Assembly: GCA_947455585.1 (NCBI GenBank)
Contig: CANGOY010000109.1
Span: forward strand, 1-6,557
From: Comamonadaceae bacterium
GTDB lineage: Bacteria > Pseudomonadota > Gammaproteobacteria > Burkholderiales > Burkholderiaceae_C
Reading direction: 5' to 3'
DNA: 6,557 nucleotides
In this document: positions 6,435 through 6,557 of the stretch, in pieces
Layout of the letters: each line of letters opens with the position of its first letter
How positions within the stretch are numbered: position 1 is the stretch's first letter
Translations under genes and position numbers: made by a program
The notes under the pieces: generated by a model
Database searches by the model: none
What the model was told of the DNA's origin: nothing
What the model saw: only the letters and a program-made list of their open reading frames with translations

Positions 6435-6470
6435 TTAGGCCACATGTTTGGCGTATTTTCGCATGTAACC
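6435..6470 (-). CDS. Possible C-terminal remnant of a betaproteobacterial gene cut by the junction
   Basis: Reading minus-strand from the right-end junction, one frame gives GYMRKYAKHVA and then TAA (6437-6435), 34 bases before the start of the small basic protein. Its base composition matches the window, not the high-GC end. It may be the tail of a same-strand upstream gene lost at the join, or an isolated MRKYAKHVA mini-ORF, or chance. It is too short for any family call. Confidence 0.2.
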   Translation of the reverse strand, partial: GYMRKYAKHVA

Positions 6471-6480
6471 ACGACCAGGT
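6464..6480. other. Composition breakpoint, probable assembly join
   Basis: Left of about 6465 the sequence has the moderate GC of the rest of the window. From about 6471 to the end it is around three-quarters G+C with strong high-GC codon bias on the minus strand. The protein similarity on the right also stops here in mid-motif. The exact base cannot be fixed, because a short stretch around GGT could belong to either side. Confidence 0.6.
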
Positions 6481-6557
6481 CAGCCTCGGCGGGGTCGTCG
6501 CAGGCCTCGTAGCCCTCCGCCGCCAGCTGGCCGATCAGCCGATCGGAGTCGACCTCG
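6471..6557 (-). pseudogene. Truncated N-terminal fragment of a RimO/MiaB-type methylthiotransferase from a high-GC genome
   Basis: From 6556 leftward on the minus strand, 29 codons give EVDSDRLIGQLAAEGYEA and then CDDPAEADLVV. 27 of these codons end in G or C. The pattern DS-x-x-L-x-G-L-x-x-x-G-Y-E followed by DDP-x-EADLVVV is that of the N-terminal MTTase (UPF0004) domain, where VVVNTC should come next with a cluster-ligand cysteine. Here Asn-Thr is missing and the frame runs on through unrelated sequence (TCENTPNMWPN) to a TAG at 6433-6431. RimO, which methylthiolates ribosomal protein S12, is the closest by recall; MiaB is possible. The radical-SAM domain is absent. The donor could be an actinobacterium or another high-GC lineage. 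Confidence 0.5.

Noticed and set aside
6421..6469. Inverted repeat GTTACA (6421-6426) / TGTAAC (6464-6469), and the 10-bp palindrome CCTAATTAGG (6430-6439)
   Set aside because: The six-base arms are 37 bases apart and one touches the probable join, so chance is likely. The palindrome overlaps a stop codon and is not repeated elsewhere in the window, so I cannot call it an operator.
6431..6557. A real fusion gene reading from the methylthiotransferase fragment through to the TAG at 6433-6431
   Set aside because: The frame loses the Asn-Thr of the expected NTC motif, changes composition abruptly, and ends after a dozen unrelated residues. This is what a random join gives.

Overview
The window looks like a fragment of a betaproteobacterial chromosome, probably Burkholderiales and most likely the Comamonadaceae (for example a Limnohabitans or Rhodoferax relative). 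The reasons are moderate GC, C/G-leaning but mixed third codon positions, a complete minC-minD-minE operon of the betaproteobacterial type, and a TonB-dependent receptor of a kind common in this order. The taxon is inferred from protein style, not from a marker gene.

Layout from left to right. Bases 1-121 hold an intrinsic terminator, whose U-run can alternatively pair with a downstream A-run, followed by the leader of a complete GMP reductase gene (122-1099, +). A bidirectional terminator (about 1130-1169) separates it from a two-gene minus-strand operon. That operon is a TonB-dependent outer-membrane receptor (4211-2037) whose stop codon overlaps the start of an alpha/beta hydrolase of the kynurenine-formamidase/esterase type (2040-1183). 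A 71-bp divergent intergenic region then leads to minC (4283-5029), minD (5071-5886) and minE (5890-6141) on the plus strand. These set the mid-cell division site: MinC inhibits FtsZ, MinD is the membrane ATPase that carries it, and MinE drives the pole-to-pole oscillation. A second bidirectional terminator (about 6175-6205) separates minE from a small, very basic, unrecognised protein gene (6400-6230, -).

The last ~85-90 bases are foreign to the rest. GC jumps to roughly 74%, and the minus strand reads as a clean high-GC-codon fragment resembling the N-terminal domain of a radical-SAM methylthiotransferase (RimO/MiaB type). It breaks off in mid-motif where the moderate-GC sequence begins. 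The simplest reading is a chimeric assembly join near 6465-6475, not a biological fusion.

No RNA gene, CRISPR array, insertion sequence or phage gene is visible. No stretch longer than 300 bases lacks a gene. I did not find a convincing new biological system. The most interesting items are the coupled receptor-hydrolase pair, the possible attenuator ahead of guaC, the small basic protein, and the right-end chimera that a user of this sequence should know about.
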